Source: Polytrichum commune
Taxonomy: Eukaryota; Streptophyta; Polytrichopsida; Polytrichales; Polytrichaceae
Direction of reading: 5' to 3'
Assembly: GCA_950295325.1 (NCBI GenBank)
Contig: OX485807.1
Span: 44,792,440-44,856,439 of the forward strand
DNA length: 64,000 nt
Below are positions 49,648-61,495 of this stretch, piece after piece. A program made the position numbers and the translations under genes. Under the pieces are notes generated by a model that saw only the letters and a program-made list of their open reading frames with translations, was not told where the DNA came from and made no database searches. Positions within the stretch are counted from its first letter, which is position 1. Each line of letters opens with the position of its first letter.

Positions 49648-50946
49648 GAGTAACAGGGTCTTTTTGATACGGCTCGTGTGACTTGTCAATAACATCAAAT
49701 TTGATTGACACACATTTGCCACAAAATATGGTCTTTTTGATGGCTCTTAGGTGACACATGTCAAATGGATCATGCCAACTCAATCTTTCTCCTGTTACGA
49801 ATTGCACTCGGGTAGAATGCCCCACAGATGACCCCACAGATGACCCCACTATCTTGACACCTTGAAGTTTTCTCTACTCGGAATTCCTCAGCCACACTTA
49901 GTTGTTCTCTTTCTATTTAAATCTGGTTCTTCCTTACGCATGTGAGATTCAGACTGAAAGTCTTCGAGATTGTAGCATTCTACCTATCCTGATTCTCTGG
50001 GAAGCAAACATGCAGATGTCAATAAAGAATGTTATTTAACGAAGCTGTGTGCCATAAGATTTTCCAGCCTTCAAATCTAGAGCAATTGATGGCATTGTGA
50101 CGATTTCAACTTAGTCATCACATATCTTTTCCAAGGTCAATCCATGTAGTGTGTGCTACCTGAAGGATTCATATTCATTAATCACAGGTAACACACCCTT
50201 TCGTAATCACATGTACTAACAGGCTCATGCCTTTTGTGGAGAATGTTGAAGATATTCTGATTAAGATAAGTAACCAAATTAGGCCTGCTTACTGTAGTCA
50301 TCTTGCAGGAAGTTTAATTATGTTCAGGTTTGAAATTGAGAACGAGAAATTTTAGTGTGAAAATATTTTATGGTTGCTGCCTTCATTCACCAGAGCGTGT
50401 TTGACAAGTGTGCATTTTCTCAATGAGCACCTATTTGGGGGGAACTGCATTTACTTGATATTTCAGAGCTTGAATCCTATGAAGAGTTTTTAATAATGAA
50501 TCTAGGGGATCCTATTTCAACTGCTCTTCAATCTACTGTGGAGTGCTTCATGCTTTGGCTTTTAGTAGATGATATGTCTTGTAATTTTGCCACATGGCAG
50601 TCTTACATTGCTTAAAACCATTCAAGTCCCACATGGACATTACAGTTCGGCATCAGAAAAGATGAACTGGGAAGCACCTTACAGTAATCTATGCTTTACT
50701 TTGATCCTATCAGCTCTTTAAGCGTCCTGGATCGTAGCATCCTATCATCTCTCTTTTCTTCTTTCTTTTTCGATTCTTCTTGCAACTCATATGATCTGCA
50801 AATGAGAAGTGCTCCAGTGTCTTGAAAGCAGATACAATCAGTACCATGATGTAGCATTCTACTTTCTACATGTATAGAGATCAACAGTCCTCTCAAATTT
50901 TAAATACAAACCAAATTTCCATTTAAATATTCATTGATGAATGCGG

Positions 50947-51470
50947 TTACACCATTTATGGTATTTTGTGTCACATGCACTATTTGCGAAGAGCCTAAAC
51001 TGCATGCCTAGAGGTCTCAAAGCATCATGTCCACTAATTGTCAATACGATTCTATTCGTCAACATAAGTAGCTTTTTTTAAGTGGAAATTATTTACAATA
51101 CGACACTTAGCTCATTGGGATACTCGAATTAATAGTTTTGTGTTTTAGTGTGCAAGGGGAAGATATTATTGAGCATACTAATGGCAAATGTCATGTATTT
51201 ACATTTTAGTGCTCAAGAGGAAAATATTCTTGAGCATTCTAATGTCAAGTGTCATTTGTGTACACTTTAGTCAATTGGTAGACCATTGTGTAACACATGC
51301 ATACACCTCATAACACTATTGAACATACTCATGCCAAAGATATTAGTAAGCGCACTTGAATGCCAAGTGTCATGAGGTGACACCAATGGTGAAGTTGTTG
51401 ATCATAAATGTAACCTAAGATATGCCTCAAAATAGGGTAAGTGACACTAAGTACCTTAAACAATGGAGTA
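50947..51470 (+). mobile_element. MITE family B, full-length copy
   Basis: Left end TTACACCATTTATGGTATTT; interior in the same order as 10751-11300 (GAGGTCTCAAAG, ACTAATTGTCAATA, CATGCATACACCTCATAACA, TAAGTGACACTA). The right end (TACCTTAAACAATGGAGTA) is more diverged. About 520 bp. Confidence 0.8.
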
Positions 51471-51809
51471 CTCTTCATCAATTCTATGAAGGTTAAGGTA
51501 GATAACGTACACTAAACATCTTATTTATTGTGGAATTAAAATTGGTGTGCCATATTAATTGGAGTGGTCTTTGTGACTTGTCATGTAGCACCAAGTGTTG
51601 TGTTACACCTTCTCTAGTTGCCACCGGTGATTGCAAAACAATCAATGTGGTTTGATAATGAAAAAAAGTGTGGCCCACATAAAATTACATGTTTAGTGTG
51701 GTTTCCTTTCTCTTGAGACTTCAAGGATCTCTTAAGGGTGCAAGCTTGCTGAGAAAGGGAATGACATGCAAACTGTAAAATGTGGAGGAGGGACAAGTTT
51801 GTATTCAAC

Positions 51810-54800
51810 TTACTTGCTGTTGTTCACCCTTTTTTTGAGGGGAGGTGACTCGCCAGGTTTATAGCTGCTCCTAGATCGGTTTGGTGACAACTCTGGAAAT
51901 GTCCGATGGCTCTTTGTTCCTTTTGTACTCTTCGGTGCTTTCCCAGTGTTTGCCTGCAATGGTTGCTTTAATTGAATTGAATAGGTAAGGCATGTGGGCC
52001 TAATTTGGCTACTTATTCTAATTGAACACCTATATATTTAAGTGGCGTGGACCTAAGAACGGACACCAAAAAAGACACGTGTTTAAACGAGATTGGACTA
52101 TGTGCTCATACTTTGTTAAGTGCTCTACGTCAATAGCAAACACAACTGGGGGACCTATTAGGAGAAAGAGAATCTTCGCTTTGATAATGAATACAATATT
52201 CATACGAGCTTCATAAGTGATAAGGGTAATGGCTATGTCTTTGAATTGGATTCGCTAATCATCTTGTACTAACTGGGTGTTTAATCTACTAAGAGAAATG
52301 GGTGCAGAGCTAAAATGTTCGTTTTAGGCCCACTTACGTCACTCCTTACGTACGTCATGGGAGTTTCATACGGTTTGTTACTCAGAGAGGGGAAATGGAA
52401 GGATTAGATATTAGACAGAGGAAGGGGAGTTGAACAAGCAAATCACTCTGGGCTCACACCTTAGGACTCTCTGTTCGATGGCTCTTCAAACAGTTGGCAT
52501 TCGCAGTCGTGGAGTTCAGCAGCTTGGGAGGAAACATTGAATTAACTTGGCTGCTGTTGTTTTTTATTGGTGGCAAGGCGTGGGAATTAATCTCCAAAGA
52601 GCAAGTCTCCTCTGTTTGGTCCCTTGATAGTGTGCCAGGCCCTGTGTCAATGGAGAATTTTGATTCAAGCGGGCGGTGTTGGGGAGGACTATGCAGCCCA
52701 TCAATGTTAAAGAGTGGCGTCGCAGCATCTCCTCCTTGAGCTGCCTCTCTCGCATCCTGTGTGTACACCAGCAGTCTGTAATTCTCGATTCCCAAAGGTT
52801 GCGAAGAATAGAGTTATTCATGAAGTTCCTCAAAGAGGGAGAAAACTGTGGATTTGATTCTTCTTTGAGAGTGCTTTCTATTAAGAGCTCGTTAACTTGT
52901 TGTGTGTCGGAGCCTATTTTGATTATTGGGTGAAACTCCTTGGACCTCCTCTTGCCATCCCAAAAACTAAATCCCGTGAGAGAACTTTAAGATCTAAATA
53001 GGGTATACCCATGGAACCCATCACCCCAACATTCTGGATTGCCTATTCAAGGTTAGTTTGGCCCACACATCCTAATATGACCAGCTAGAAAGTCATTTTT
53101 TAATCGTCCGATACCACTCTTATGAACTAGGTAAGGGATGTGAGGAGCCTTGTCATGGCTTGTAGTAGGCTCCCAACCTACCTTATAGGTACTGGGTGCC
53201 TACAACGTTGGTAGGTGACATGCATCCATTACCAAATGTAATGGACATGCCATGGTAGGATCATCGATTACATGTGATAATCTGCCTTCTTGCATCCAAT
53301 CATGAATAGACATGTTTGCAAAATCTCTAGGCATGATTACTATGAATTAGGCGAAGCTTCTCAGACACCCATGTCACAACTTGTAGTAGGCTCCCAACCT
53401 ACCGAGTTGTTGTAAGGCGAGGTATGTAGGTACCGGGTGCCTACTACAAATGATGACATAACAAAGCGACAAGTGTCCATTTCTGGACGTAATAGTCAAA
53501 CCATGACATGGGCATCGATTGTGGGTGATAATGTGCCTCCTCGTATCCTATTATGAATAGACATGTTAGTGAACTCTCTTGCCCGTGACTACAACAAACA
53601 TGCAATGAACTAGGTAATGGATACAAGGAACTATGTCATGGCCTGTAGTAGGCGTCCAACCTACTAAGCCATAGTAGTGGTAAGGTAGGTATTGGATGCC
53701 TCTTCCAGGGCATGGTAGGGCGACATGTGTCCACTACTGGAGGTTGTGCTCAAGTCATGGCAGGGTCATGGATCACAGGTGATGATGTGTCTTCTCGTAT
53801 CGAATCAGGAATAAACATGCCAACAAAATAATCTTGGGCCGATCATCACATTAGTACATGTAAGACCGAGTCACAATTTTGCTTATCTTTCTGGGCTTTG
53901 GACATTGCTTACCTTGGAGGACTTCAAGGGGCTGCTGATGGGAGGGAGCTGCAACATGCCTGCAATATTGCGCTGTGGAGAGCTGCTGGTGCTGTGATTC
54001 TGGTTGCTTGAAGCTTTTAATTCATTCACCATTGCTGCTTTCAAACAGTCTTGCTGCTTAATCCTATCATTTGGCTCCTGTAATTGCTGACTGCCACCCA
54101 CATGGGCCACCATCTGAGCTAATTTATCATTTTTCAGAATCTCATGCATGTGATGTTTCAGGTGACCGCATCGCCATCGTACACATTTCTTACAGACACA
54201 TAAAATTTTCCTTTTAAAGGCTACATAGTCCTGATCCTTAATTTCAATGTCAAATTGAGTTTAGTGTTCTCATTAACAATGACATTTGGAGGCAACTTAG
54301 TACCAGGTTTTGATGCTTCATTAGAGCCAGAATATTACATTTGAGGTGTAGGCACAGGAGTGTCGAGGAAGCTCATGTAAATGCCAACTATATCATCTAC
54401 TATGCTGCTATTTCCAAGCAATGAGGGTTCCTCCATTGACACACTAAGCATTTTGAGCTACATAGATTTGCAAGCATCTTATAAAGCCAACGGGAATTGC
54501 ATTTACTTGCAAAGATCTGTTTCCAGTAAGAGAAGTGTACACACTGTGGAGAGGGCTGCTGCGTGCTATTCATTCGAATGACATTGTTAAATGTCTGTAG
54601 CTTGTCTTTCTCCTTGATCTCTTTGAAGTAGGAGTGCCTTAGTGCTTGCCTGGCTGAGAATCTGCACAATAGAATTGTTTTTGTGTGTTGTTTCCTCTGA
54701 TTTGAATTAACATGATTTTATGACCGTAAGACTTGATTTTGTGGGAGACATATACTTTAATATGAGCAGGATGGAGAAGGTAAATGTACCGGTCGTCTGG

Positions 54801-57800
54801 ATTGTATGCAAGCAAATGCGTGAGCAGTTCCACACATGAAGCTGAAGCATGTGGGATCAGTCGAGCAATTCCTGTTCCCTCTTGTTGTGGAAACTTCAAA
54901 TCTGCGTGCTGTGACCTCCTGCCAAGCCCTTCCAGTTAACCTTCTGTTATCATGCAGACTCAACATTCAGTTGACATGTGTCGACTGCAATTACGTAATA
55001 AGAGCAGAGACAATCTTCTAAACTCTAGGCTATAAATCAAGTAATTAATTACAACAACAATTACTTGCCTCTTCATCTTCTCGAGTAGCGCCATTGGTAG
55101 TGGCCCCAGAATTTTGTAGATTTTCTGAATTTGGTCCAGCTCATTGTTACCTGAGATAGTGCTCCCGCAACCCTTGACATGTTAATTGCCAATTCACCTC
55201 ATAAGATAAGCATGCTGCATCCCCTCATTGCCTGCCTTTCTACGTCTCAATGTTGATGAAGGGCAGTACACCATTTATGGTATTTAGTGTTACGAATGGT
55301 CTAAACTAGATGCCCTAGAGGCCTTGTAGTGTTATGTCTGCTAATTCTCAAAATGACATTATTTGTCAACTGGGTATTGTTTTGAAGTGTATAACTATTT
55401 ACAATATGATACTTAGCGTAGACATTGGAGTGCTAGAGATGATAGTGTTATGTTTTGGTATACACGAGGATGATATTATTGAGGATACTAATGCCAAGTC
55501 ACTATGTGTTTGCACTTATAGTCAACTTGTTGACCATTATGTAGACATCATAATGTTATTGAGCATATTAATGCCAAGATATTTGTAAGCACACGAATGT
55601 CAAGTGTCATGAGGTCGCACTAATTGCCACACTGTTGACCATTAGTGTAACCTAGCATATGCCTCATAATAGGGTAAGTGGCACTTAATTACGCAGGTGA
55701 CAGTAAATATCATATATGGTGATGTAGTTATATCTAAACCCTAATACTTGAACTCTATATGTGTGTCGCATACCCCAGTTTTTGAAGGCTTTATAGATGG
55801 AGGGAGGGGCATATGTGTCTTATATTTGCTACGTCTGGGTCTGTTGCCATTTCCAGCGACAGGAAAGCAAGCAAATATTGGACAAATTATGTTCTATGAT
55901 ATTCTGTGCATATTATGGACCTCTTCTAAACAATTTCTTCTGGATTCTGAACTGAAAAAAATGGAAAATATGTTGATGATTATATGATGGTGTTGATGAT
56001 GTAATATTAAATCGCTGGTGCGTGAAATCAACTAAATGGAGCTATGATGTACGCATCAGGAGAGTACCTGGGAAGAGGGGGAATAGGCTAACAATCTCAA
56101 AGAAGACGCAGCCCACCCCCCACATGTCCATCTTGTAGTTGTAATACCCATCTGTCAGCAAACACTCAGGTGCTCGGTACCTAATTAAACCCACTCGCCA
56201 CAATCAACATCATGTTTCATCCTTGGAGAATGTAATGCCACCTGAAGCTGCTGACTGCTAATTAATGAAACGTATCTGATTTTATATTGAATAAGGATGT
56301 CTTATGCCTTGCTGTTCTGCCAATTTGTTTTCTTGTGGATATCACCGAGGCAAGTTGAAGTCCGTGGATATCTTCTCACAAATTTGAATGGAGTATGAAG
56401 TATGAACTCACAGAAGCATGCTTTTGCTTGTGTCTAAAATTATAGCAAACAACAAGGTTCTTGAGGTACAAGTAAGCAAGTCCAGTGAAGCTTGGTTTGA
56501 GTTAACCCTCTCTTAGCTGCTCTCTTTGCATTGATTTGAAAGGGGAGAATTTTCTTCCCTAAACAGTGCAGAGGACTCCGAAGTTCCTGATTTTGTCCAT
56601 AGAAGGTGATTTCTTTTGCCAATTATAACCTTTGTGGTGACAGAACCTAGAAAAAATCGGAGGGTAGAGGGCCCTATCCTTTACCAGCGGGTGGAGATGT
56701 ATTCGGTGTATGGCTGCTTTGAAAACACCCCTCGGCAGCTTCCAAAATCTGCAAGCTATTAACACCCCCTCCCAACCCACAGAATCAGATGTCTTAATTC
56801 ACTGCAACTGTCTCAATGGAGAAGGTGAATAGCTAACTTGTAAGAGGGCAATGTTATTGCACCGTGATTCCAACACCAGCCCGATGCTCTACTACATCAT
56901 CACGTGTCTTAGACGTGTGTACTGAGCAGTTCGGGGAGCAAACCTTGAGCACTTCGTCTGTGATAAGTACGTTTTCCGGTTTTATATCGCGGTGGAAGAT
57001 GCCATTCCTATGCATGTGGTCCATAGCTGCATACAGAACCAAAACAACCCAATTTCACTGGAAGTCCAAATTTGTACAGACCTTTCTCACATAATATTTT
57101 GATGTGAATGCTACACTCCAGGAAATTTGTCTTTATTGAGGAATATTTGACATAATTTGGCTCAGGGTGTGACATTTGGTACCTTTTATAAGCTGGTACA
57201 TATAGGTTTTGACACGATCTTCAGCCACATGGGTGTGGCGTCCTCGAATGAGCTCGTATATGTTCCTGTCCATCAACTCGAATACCAGAGCAAGTCTCCC
57301 TGTTGGTTGATCGCTGCAATTCCTCCATCAGCATGCTTAAATGTAAGTACTTCGATCGAACTCTATTCAGGAGTGTCAAAATATCAGCATGGAACATAAT
57401 TTTCTACTCACCACATCTTGTAGGTTCCTTAATAGTTACGCCCATCTTAATTTTTACTGAACTTAATACTGCAATTTGAGATAATTGGACTTTTGGTCCA
57501 CGTGTTAGGAAAAAGAAGGTGTAATGCTTGCTACAAACAGTCTTGTTCTATTTGTTGTGTAATGAACTGAGGAGTGTATAAGGTCATGGAGATAGGCAGA
57601 AGAAAACATACTAAAGGACTTCGAGAAGTTTGATGATATTTGGATGAGGGGAAAGTCTCTGCAACGCCTGGATTTCCCGCAAGCTGGTTACCTGGTCACA
57701 AGGTCTCCACCGCCTCTGTCATTTCAAGTACCTAATGTGTGCTTGCAGTTTGCGTGAATAATGTGATGTGTTTGATTGTGGTGGTTATGGAAGAGGTCAG

Positions 57801-58768
57801 TAGAGAGGATATATGTCAAGTCTTGCAGTATAATAACTTGGAAGCATCACATAAGCAATGATCTACCATTGTCATCTTTGCTTTTCAGGCTACTTGGGAA
57901 ATCGATGGGTGGTTAATTGGTCCTACATAGCACAATTAATTGATGCCTCAACACTTGTTAAGGTATGCAGGTGTTACTTTTCTGAATTGGACACTTATAT
58001 TTGATTGGTGTGTGGTTTGGTGAGGATCAAAGGACAAACGGCATAAAGAAAAATGGTGTTTAAAAGAGATTGGATTATGTATTTCATTTTTATTAACTAC
58101 TCCACACAATCAATAGTGAACACAATTGTGAGGCCTATGTTTTCAATTAAAAAATCAGCAAACGTGCTCTTCTGATAACCATAACGAATTTAGGGGAGGT
58201 CTGATTTTCAATCCGATTTTTGTTGATGCTTCATCGTAGATTTGCTCATGCAACACAAGTTTCATTGTGTAAATCTAATCGGTAGAAGTTGGAGAACATG
58301 AATAGCAAACGGAACAACATCCACATACCTTATATATGAAGCCTGGCTTATTAGGTGTGAGCTCAGGTGCGAGATTGACCAATCTATAGGAAATAGGGTT
58401 TGGGGCTACAGATGATAACCTGGTCGATGCTGTGAAAGCTGCTCTTCATACATTTGATGGCCACATATTTGCTTGTCTTGATGCATTGCGCTTTTAAAAC
58501 CTCGGAGAATGTGCCCTCTCCTTTCTTCACTAACATTCGATATTCTGATCACCCACATCCACCAGTATAACATCATCATGCATTACATTTTTGGAGTTAG
58601 CCCCCCTCGTCCTCTCTTTGAAGTCATCAAGGTTAGGCACAAATAGAGATAGACAGGCAGATAGACACATGAATCAATTCACTAACTTTGGCACCACCCA
58701 CATAATTATCACTTGTCTGTGTTTGGTATTCATCAAGATATGGCAGACCTTGATTTCTTACCCCACAT
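51810..58768 (-). CDS. MOK: MOK-type protein kinase (MAPK/MAK/MRK overlapping kinase, RCK family)
   Basis: CMGC-group kinase close to animal MOK, a family linked to cilia. Exons, minus strand: 58768-58762 (ATGTGGG), 58544-58420, 57691-57612, 57313-57183, 57026-56944, 56755-56685, 56180-56068, 55150-55069, 54915 (or 54918)-54790, 54661 to about 54575, about 54119-53913, 52756-52460 and 51953-51810 (TAA). Catalytic features: Gly loop [12 protein letters not shown] lysine, LREIQAL helix [18 protein letters not shown], activation loop [16 protein letters not shown] (TEY), [12 protein letters not shown], and a domain end at [17 protein letters not shown]. The first Tyr and the Gly loop fall at residues 4 and 11, as in human MOK. 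The long basic, Ser-rich tail includes [15 protein letters not shown]. The boundaries of the two tail exons near 54.6 and 54.1 kb are unresolved. Introns hold several repeats. The kinase assignment is firm. Confidence 0.93.
51990..52210 (+). repeat. Dispersed repeat family E in the last MOK intron
   Basis: Shares GAACACCTATAT, CGGACACC, GTGTTTAAACGAGATTGGA, CAATAGCAAACACAA and TCTTCGCTTTGATAA with 57985-58210 (diverged). Nature unknown. Confidence 0.6.
53105..53850. repeat. Tandem array of about 230-260 bp units (3 copies) in a MOK intron
   Basis: Units begin at about 53115, 53342 and 53605 with ATGAACTAGG or ATGAATTAGG. Each carries TAGTAGGC(T/G)(C/T)CCAACCTAC, GGTA..GG(G/A)TGCCT, a GTCCA/ATCCATTAC element, TCGATTA/GTGGGTGATAAT and CAT(G)AATAGACATG. 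They diverge by substitutions and indels. The array lies in the intron between exons ending at 53913 and starting at 52756. Confidence 0.85.
55267..55727 (+). mobile_element. MITE family B copy inside a MOK intron
   Basis: Left end TACACCATTTATGGTATTTA; interior pieces CTAAACTAGATGCC, TAGAGGCCTTGTAGTG, GATATTATTGAG and AACCTAGCATATGCCTCA as in 10751-11300. The right end is AAATATCATATATGGTGATGTA. About 460 bp with internal deletions. It sits between exons 56180-56068 and 55150-55069. Confidence 0.8.
57985..58210 (+). repeat. Dispersed repeat family E in MOK intron 2
   Basis: Diverged copy of the sequence at 51990-52210 and 15220-15320 (GGACACTTATATTTGATTGG, GGTGTTTAAAAGAGATTGGA, CAATAGTGAACACAA). 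Lies between exons 58544-58420 and 57691-57612. Confidence 0.6.
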
Positions 58769-58775
58769 GATACAT

Positions 58776-60515
58776 GCCAATTGTTGAATCAGATGAAGGA
58801 GGTGAAGGGTACAGGGAACTAGGCGTACTTAGAGTGGAGGCCATAAAGGAGATGGAGAAATTAGGGGGAACTTTCATGTGTGGCTCGACGACAGATTCTC
58901 TTATATCTGAGCACTGGAGATGGCCAATACAGTGCTGTTGTCAGTACAAATATGCACAGGATTTGTTTGGACAATCTTCCATCATCATGTCCAGCCCATA
59001 ATAATTGTGCTAGGCTTCTGATCATCCCACCTCCAGTGGTGAGTAAGAATTAGAAGCTGCCACATTTGCAGCAGCAGCAGCATCATCATCTCTCATCATG
59101 TCATGAGTGTCTTGGTTATAATCCTACCAAGCCTCATCACTTCACTGCAACATTTAGTTTTTTGTTCATGAACAGACATAAGTTCTTGTGAAGGTGGTAA
59201 AGTTTATGCATCTGTATGGGGAAAGACATAATTAATTCAGTACACCGGATTCCCTCACAACCAGCTTGTATGTAACCCTGCAGATGTAGATGTAGGTGTA
59301 TTGTTGTGGGACGACATGAATGGAATGTCAATCTCCTATTGACATTTTGACAAGAACCTGGCCATGCGCAGGTCACCAGAGAAGTATTGCACTAAAGAAA
59401 CATGGAAACTAGCCAGTACGAGTTCGCAACACCAACCAAATATGTGATAAATATCATCACTTTTGTGGAGCTGTGTGTGTCGTTTGAAATGTTAACTACT
59501 AGTATGTTCTGTTGGCATGTAACCTTCCAACCATGAACACACGTAGAGGAGGCTACCGCAATACTCACATCAAGAAGAGAGAGTCACTCCTTGCTCTCTT
59601 CTCTGCCTCATAGTGCTCCCCTCATGCCTCTAGTGAGCAAGAACTAGTTTCCCCCATGTGTCTAGTGGAAGAGAGCTATCAGTCTCTCAGTTCCATTCTC
59701 ATTAGAGGATTGTTAGAGAGCTATTAGTCTCTCAGTTGCACTCCCATTGGACTACCGACAGGTAATGCTCGATATTATGAACTAAATATGTTGTTTTCTT
59801 CCTGACAAAAAAAATACGACCTTCAAGTGCTCATGCTTGGTGATCCCATTTCCTGGCAGGTTAGGTCATTCAAATACTGCGCAATTCATACAAGCGAATA
59901 TTGACACTGGAAATAGGAAGACATGAATGCAAACTTTGTCGTTGCATATAAATTACACCCAGTCAATTCGGCAATGCTCTGCTGAATTGTTGTGCAGGCT
60001 TGTAAGGTTAAGTCTAGAATTTTTTTTATTTGCGGTGCAGAGGAAGGTGGAAAGGAATTACTTTTCCTGCACACAGCCGGAACATTGAATAAGGATATTG
60101 GAGGAGGCAGATTCCTCCTTCAAGACAAAGGTCGGGAGAATGATACTGGTCTCTTCTTCGTTTCGGACACCCTCAAAACTGGTTCGAGACGCCCACAATT
60201 TTATCAATGTATTGATGGATGATGGATGACATCATATATTGACTTACGATGTTTAATTTAGGAAAAACTTGTGGACAGAGATAATTCAAGGGTGTTTGTC
60301 ATCATCATCTATCTGATTTTGGTTTCAGAAAGAGTGTAATAAGGGGTTGGGAAAGCATAACTTACTGTGCATTTAAGGGTGTTCGTTATGATCATTTGTT
60401 GTGGTTTATTTTTAGGGATTCAGAAAGGAAAGGTAAGTGAGATATCATGATAAGATGCTTGAGACATGTTGGAATTCGGAAAAATATCTCCAGAGACAAA
60501 ATTCAAAGATGTTTG

Positions 60516-60551
<36 letters not shown>

Positions 60552-60800
60552 GCTGTTGTGATTTTGTGTTAGGGTTTTAGAAAAATGCAATAAGGCGAAG
60601 AAGGGTTTGGAAAAGCTTAACTTACTGTGCATTGTGTATCCGAGAAAAGAAAGGCAACGGATGAAGCCCAAGGGCAGATGATGCTGACTCTGGGAGAGTG
60701 TGGAGATTGATCGGCCTGGACATGGCGTCGGGTAAGCACGGGCCTTTCACATCCCCAGCTTTTTGGCTTCTGCCTCATAGCCTTCTTCTTGGGTCCATCA
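58776..60800. other. Upstream flank of MOK, no gene recognised
   Basis: Contains the presumed MOK promoter, with no clear TATA found. A (CAT)n microsatellite lies at about 60507-60550. Open frames such as 59992-60222 (+) show no recognisable family. Confidence 0.5.
60507..60550. repeat. (CAT)n microsatellite
   Basis: About 14 consecutive CAT units. Shorter (CAT)n runs recur in the tandem units that follow. Confidence 0.9.
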
Positions 60801-60804
60801 TCTT

Positions 60805-61495
60805 TCGGTTTGCTTCCTCTTTCCCCTGCATCTCGAACCTTAATCTAGTGTCTGAAAGAACGAGTTGGATGCTTAGGTCACAGCTTCTGGCATCAAATTG
60901 TGATGATCAGCAACAGGAGGAATGATCTCGAATGATGCCTTGCTTCGTAATCAACATTGTTGCAGTTTGGAGTAAGTTGTGATAATGAAATTGAACGGTT
61001 ACATCTCACATGTCCCTCTATCTGATCTCTATCTATGATCATCATCATCATGCCTCGGTATGCTTCCCCTTCCTCCTGCATCTCAAATCTTAATCCAGTG
61101 TCCGAAGAGAAGATTTGGATGTTTAGGTCACAGCTTCTGGCATCAAATTGTCAGCAGCAGCAGCAGCAGGAGGAGGAATGATCCCGAATGCCATCCTTCC
61201 TTCGCAACCCACATTGCTGCAATTTGGAGTAAGTTGTGATGATGAAATTGAATGGTTACATCTCACATACACATGTCCCTCTGTCTGACCTCCGTGCATC
61301 ATCATCATCATCATGCCTCGGTGTGCTTCCCCTTTCTGTTTAGGTCACATCTTCTGGAAGATCTGTGATCAAATTGTGAGCAGGAGGATGAAGAATCTCG
61401 AGTGCCTTCCTTCATAACCAACATTGCTGCAGTTTGGAGTAAGTTGTGATGATGACATTGAACTATTACATCTCACAAGTCCTTAGATCTGACCA
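60805..61495. repeat. Tandem array of about 250-263 bp units, 2.7 copies
   Basis: Units start with TCGGT(T/A/G)TGCTTCC at 60805, 61055 and 61318. Shared words: TTAGGTCACAGCTTCTGGCA, CATTG(T/C)TGCA(G/A)TTTGGAG, TAAGTTGTGATGATGA, ACATCTCACA, and a (CAT)n tract before the next unit. The second unit has gained CAG repeats (61151-61166). Confidence 0.9.

Larger units (their letters stand above)
48847..51809. other. Spacer between tRNA-Glu and MOK
   Basis: No gene recognised. Two MITE family B members occupy 49413-49647 and 50947-51470. The stretch 49.65-50.95 kb shows nothing definite. Confidence 0.6.

Noticed and set aside
59992-60222. Open frame of 76 codons upstream of MOK
   Set aside because: No recognised motif, no splice partners found and no repeat homology; not called.
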